64,000 nt of DNA. Source: Polytrichum commune (taxonomy: Eukaryota; Streptophyta; Polytrichopsida; Polytrichales; Polytrichaceae). The translations under genes were made by a program, and so were the position numbers. The notes under the pieces were generated by a model. It was not told where the DNA came from and ran no database searches. It worked only from the letters and a program-made list of their open reading frames with translations. This document shows, one piece after another, positions 62,331-64,000 of this stretch (its first letter is position 1; the number at the start of each line of letters is the position of its first letter). Location: the NCBI GenBank assembly GCA_950295325.1, contig OX485804.1, positions 40,300,001-40,364,000 of the forward strand, given 5' to 3'.

Positions 62331-64000
62331 AAAACACGCTAGACGAAACATACACGATTGGCAGAAGAGTTTCTAAAGATTTACCTGCAGCGTAGTGAAG
62401 GATGAAGCCCGCCGACTCTGGTTGGGGACTTCTACCACCATGCGAGTTAAAGTGTATGTTGGCCTCATCTCCAAAGACTGTCACCTTTATGTTCTTCCCA
62501 AACCCAGTCAGCGTCTCCTGCACATCATTCTCGTGGCCCACTTTGATAAAATCCAGCTCGTCGTAGGTTAGTGCAACCGTTTCGAAGTAGAGGGTGATGG
62601 ACTTCGCACCCCGCACCAGAATTTTCCATTTGCAGCTCTGGCCAGGGGCGTAGACTTGCAACCCGACTCCGCCGAAGAACAAGCCTTTCTGGATGGTTCC
62701 CTTGGGTTTATGCAGCACCACGGTGTTGGCAGCACAATTCTCTGTATAACATTACACATACGAGATCCATGAAGCTTATTATATCATGTGGACCTTATGT
62801 GGTTGGCGCACTACCGTTCCGAGACGCTCCCCGTTGGCGCGGGAAGATAACGGCACAGGTCAAACTAGGACGCAAATCTGAAACATGCCAGGATCTCTGA
62901 CTCGTTGAAACCTAGAATGGATTGAGCTACTCATACTGCGGGACTTCGAAACAACAACAACTTGCAAACGTTGATAATATCGCCATTTCAAACACTAAGC
63001 AAGGGACAGTAATTACAACGTTGTAAATCTATGATGCCCAAATTCACTTTTACAAGGAATGACAAGGAATGTTCAACCGCTGACACTAAGTATAATTGTT
63101 AGTGTAGATATGTTACATGGCAACCACTATACATTGTCATGTGAATCTGAAAGACTCACCAACAGGTTGAGTAGCGCATCCCTTGATCTCCAAGCTCCAG
63201 ATCTTCTGAATTAGAAACTGGGATCCATGTTCACCGTAAACATTGAACAATGCGTTGGATTTAGGCTCAACCAACGCATGCAGGAAGTTGTAGCATTCCG
63301 AATTGTTGGTAGGGAAATCGGGGTAAATGCTCGGCACATAACAGTACCACCAATCTCCCGCGGCGAAATTGAACTCACACAAATCCTCGACCTCGCTATT
63401 CTCCGTGACATTATACAACCACGCAGTTCCATATGGATCCACAATCGTCTCCAGAAGCTCATGAATGTAAACGTTCGTCATAGCATCAAGCCCTCCGTCG
63501 GGTGAAACCTTCTTGTTCGGAGCCCGTCTAACATCCAAACCATGGTTAAATACAGGTGGTGCATTGAACGCACTGCAGTGATAGATAAGGTCGTTGGTCT
63601 CGGACGGGAGGGGGACAAAAGCGTAGATGAAGTTATTGTTTGACCAGTCGGAGCAATTATTCGTGGTTGTTACATTGCAATTGGAATAGTGGTAGCCGCA
63701 GTAACTTGTCACTCTGAATGTGACGTCCCCGGAGGTGAAGAGGAAGTAAATTCCTTGCTCGTAGTCCTCCGGAAGGCTATAATTAGCGATGTGGTTACCG
63801 ATGATGAGCACGGGGTCGATGCCGGCGTCGATTGTCTGACCGAACGAGTATGCGTCGTCAATTTCACCGGCTATGGTGACGCTCTTGCTTGCATACTTTC
63901 GTGATTCTCCAGGAAGTTCTTGGTAATACTCCGTCACGAGCTTGTACATGTTGCTTAAGTTCGGCCATTGTGGGATCGGGTGCTTTGGAGTGAGGGAATT
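62329..64000 (-). CDS. EXORDIUM/PHI-1-type secreted protein with C-terminal CUB domain, 5' partial
   Basis: Minus strand; the upstream part lies beyond the window. Exon A is 64000-63160 (open to the edge, ends in phase 1 at donor GTGAGT). Exon B starts at 62741 after acceptor ATACAG and keeps frame. Exon A encodes a PHI-1/EXORDIUM-type domain: SFGQTID, IYFLFTSGDVTFRVTSYCGY, IYAFVPLP, SPDGGLDAMTNVYIHELLET, then DLCEFNF, CYVPSIYPDFP, FLIQKIWS and GCATQPV. Exon B encodes a CUB-like domain: GTIQKG, SCKWKILVRGAKSITLYFE, DELDFIKV, IHFNSHGG and GFILHYAA, with only the first Cys of the canonical set obvious. Several N-glycosylation sequons (NYS, NVT, NCS, NNS) fit a secreted protein. Either exon B reads on to a stop at 62329-62331, or donor CAG/GTAAAT at 62384 leads to a further exon. 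EXO/PHI-1 proteins are cell-wall proteins linked to brassinosteroid and carbon status; the role of this form is unknown. Confidence 0.82.
62992..63106. mobile_element. Deleted relative of the CACTAAA-type MITE (intron of PHI-1/CUB gene)
   Basis: ATGCCCAAATTCACTTTTAC, AAGGAATGA and TTGTTAGTGTAG resemble the right half of the element at 3931-4297 (ATGCCCAAATTGTTCTTTTA, AAGGAATGATGA, TTTAGTGTAG). It begins with CACTAAG and ends with TTAGTG. Confidence 0.5.

Overview
The window looks like nuclear DNA of a land plant. Genes are few, introns are long and AT-rich, splice sites are GT-AG, and three multi-exon genes sit among degraded plant-type transposons (Ty3/gypsy, CACTA, MITEs and tRNA-derived SINEs). 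A short TTTAGGG array of plant telomere type is also present. I cannot name the species. A CUB domain fused to an EXORDIUM/PHI-1-type domain is not something I associate with flowering plants, so a lycophyte, fern or other non-flowering plant is my inference, not something the sequence proves.

Region by region: positions 187-15926 (+) hold a complete 16-exon DDI1 gene (ubiquitin-like domain, Ddi helical region, retroviral-type aspartic protease with an intact DTGAQST site, UBA domain; about 452 residues). Its introns are packed with MITEs, tandem duplications and a dispersed repeat. From 16 to 30 kb lies repeat-rich intergenic DNA: a 40-bp minisatellite, a 0.9-kb foldback element, a SINE with a perfect 16-bp target-site duplication, and several copies of one dispersed repeat family. 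Positions 30040-32763 (-) hold a complete 5-exon PUR-alpha gene (293 residues, three PUR repeats) with a GC-rich 5' flank reaching about 34.4 kb. From 35 to 58 kb is mostly transposon debris: a broken gypsy element (-), a broken coiled-coil ORF (-), a satellite-like array of about 175-bp units, a broken CACTA transposase (+) and a diverged 1.1-kb tandem duplication. From 62.3 kb to the right edge is the 3' part of a PHI-1-type plus CUB gene (-), cut by the window end.

The three genes are functionally unrelated: DDI1 is a ubiquitin/proteasome shuttle protease, PUR-alpha is a single-strand nucleic-acid binding regulator, and the PHI-1/CUB protein is probably secreted. The most interesting signals are the PHI-1/CUB fusion with a retained HELLE motif, an extra in-frame exon in DDI1, a MITE family with CTC(G)n ends and 8-bp target duplications, a recent SINE insertion and the satellite-like array. 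All gene models come from reading splice sites and family similarity by eye.
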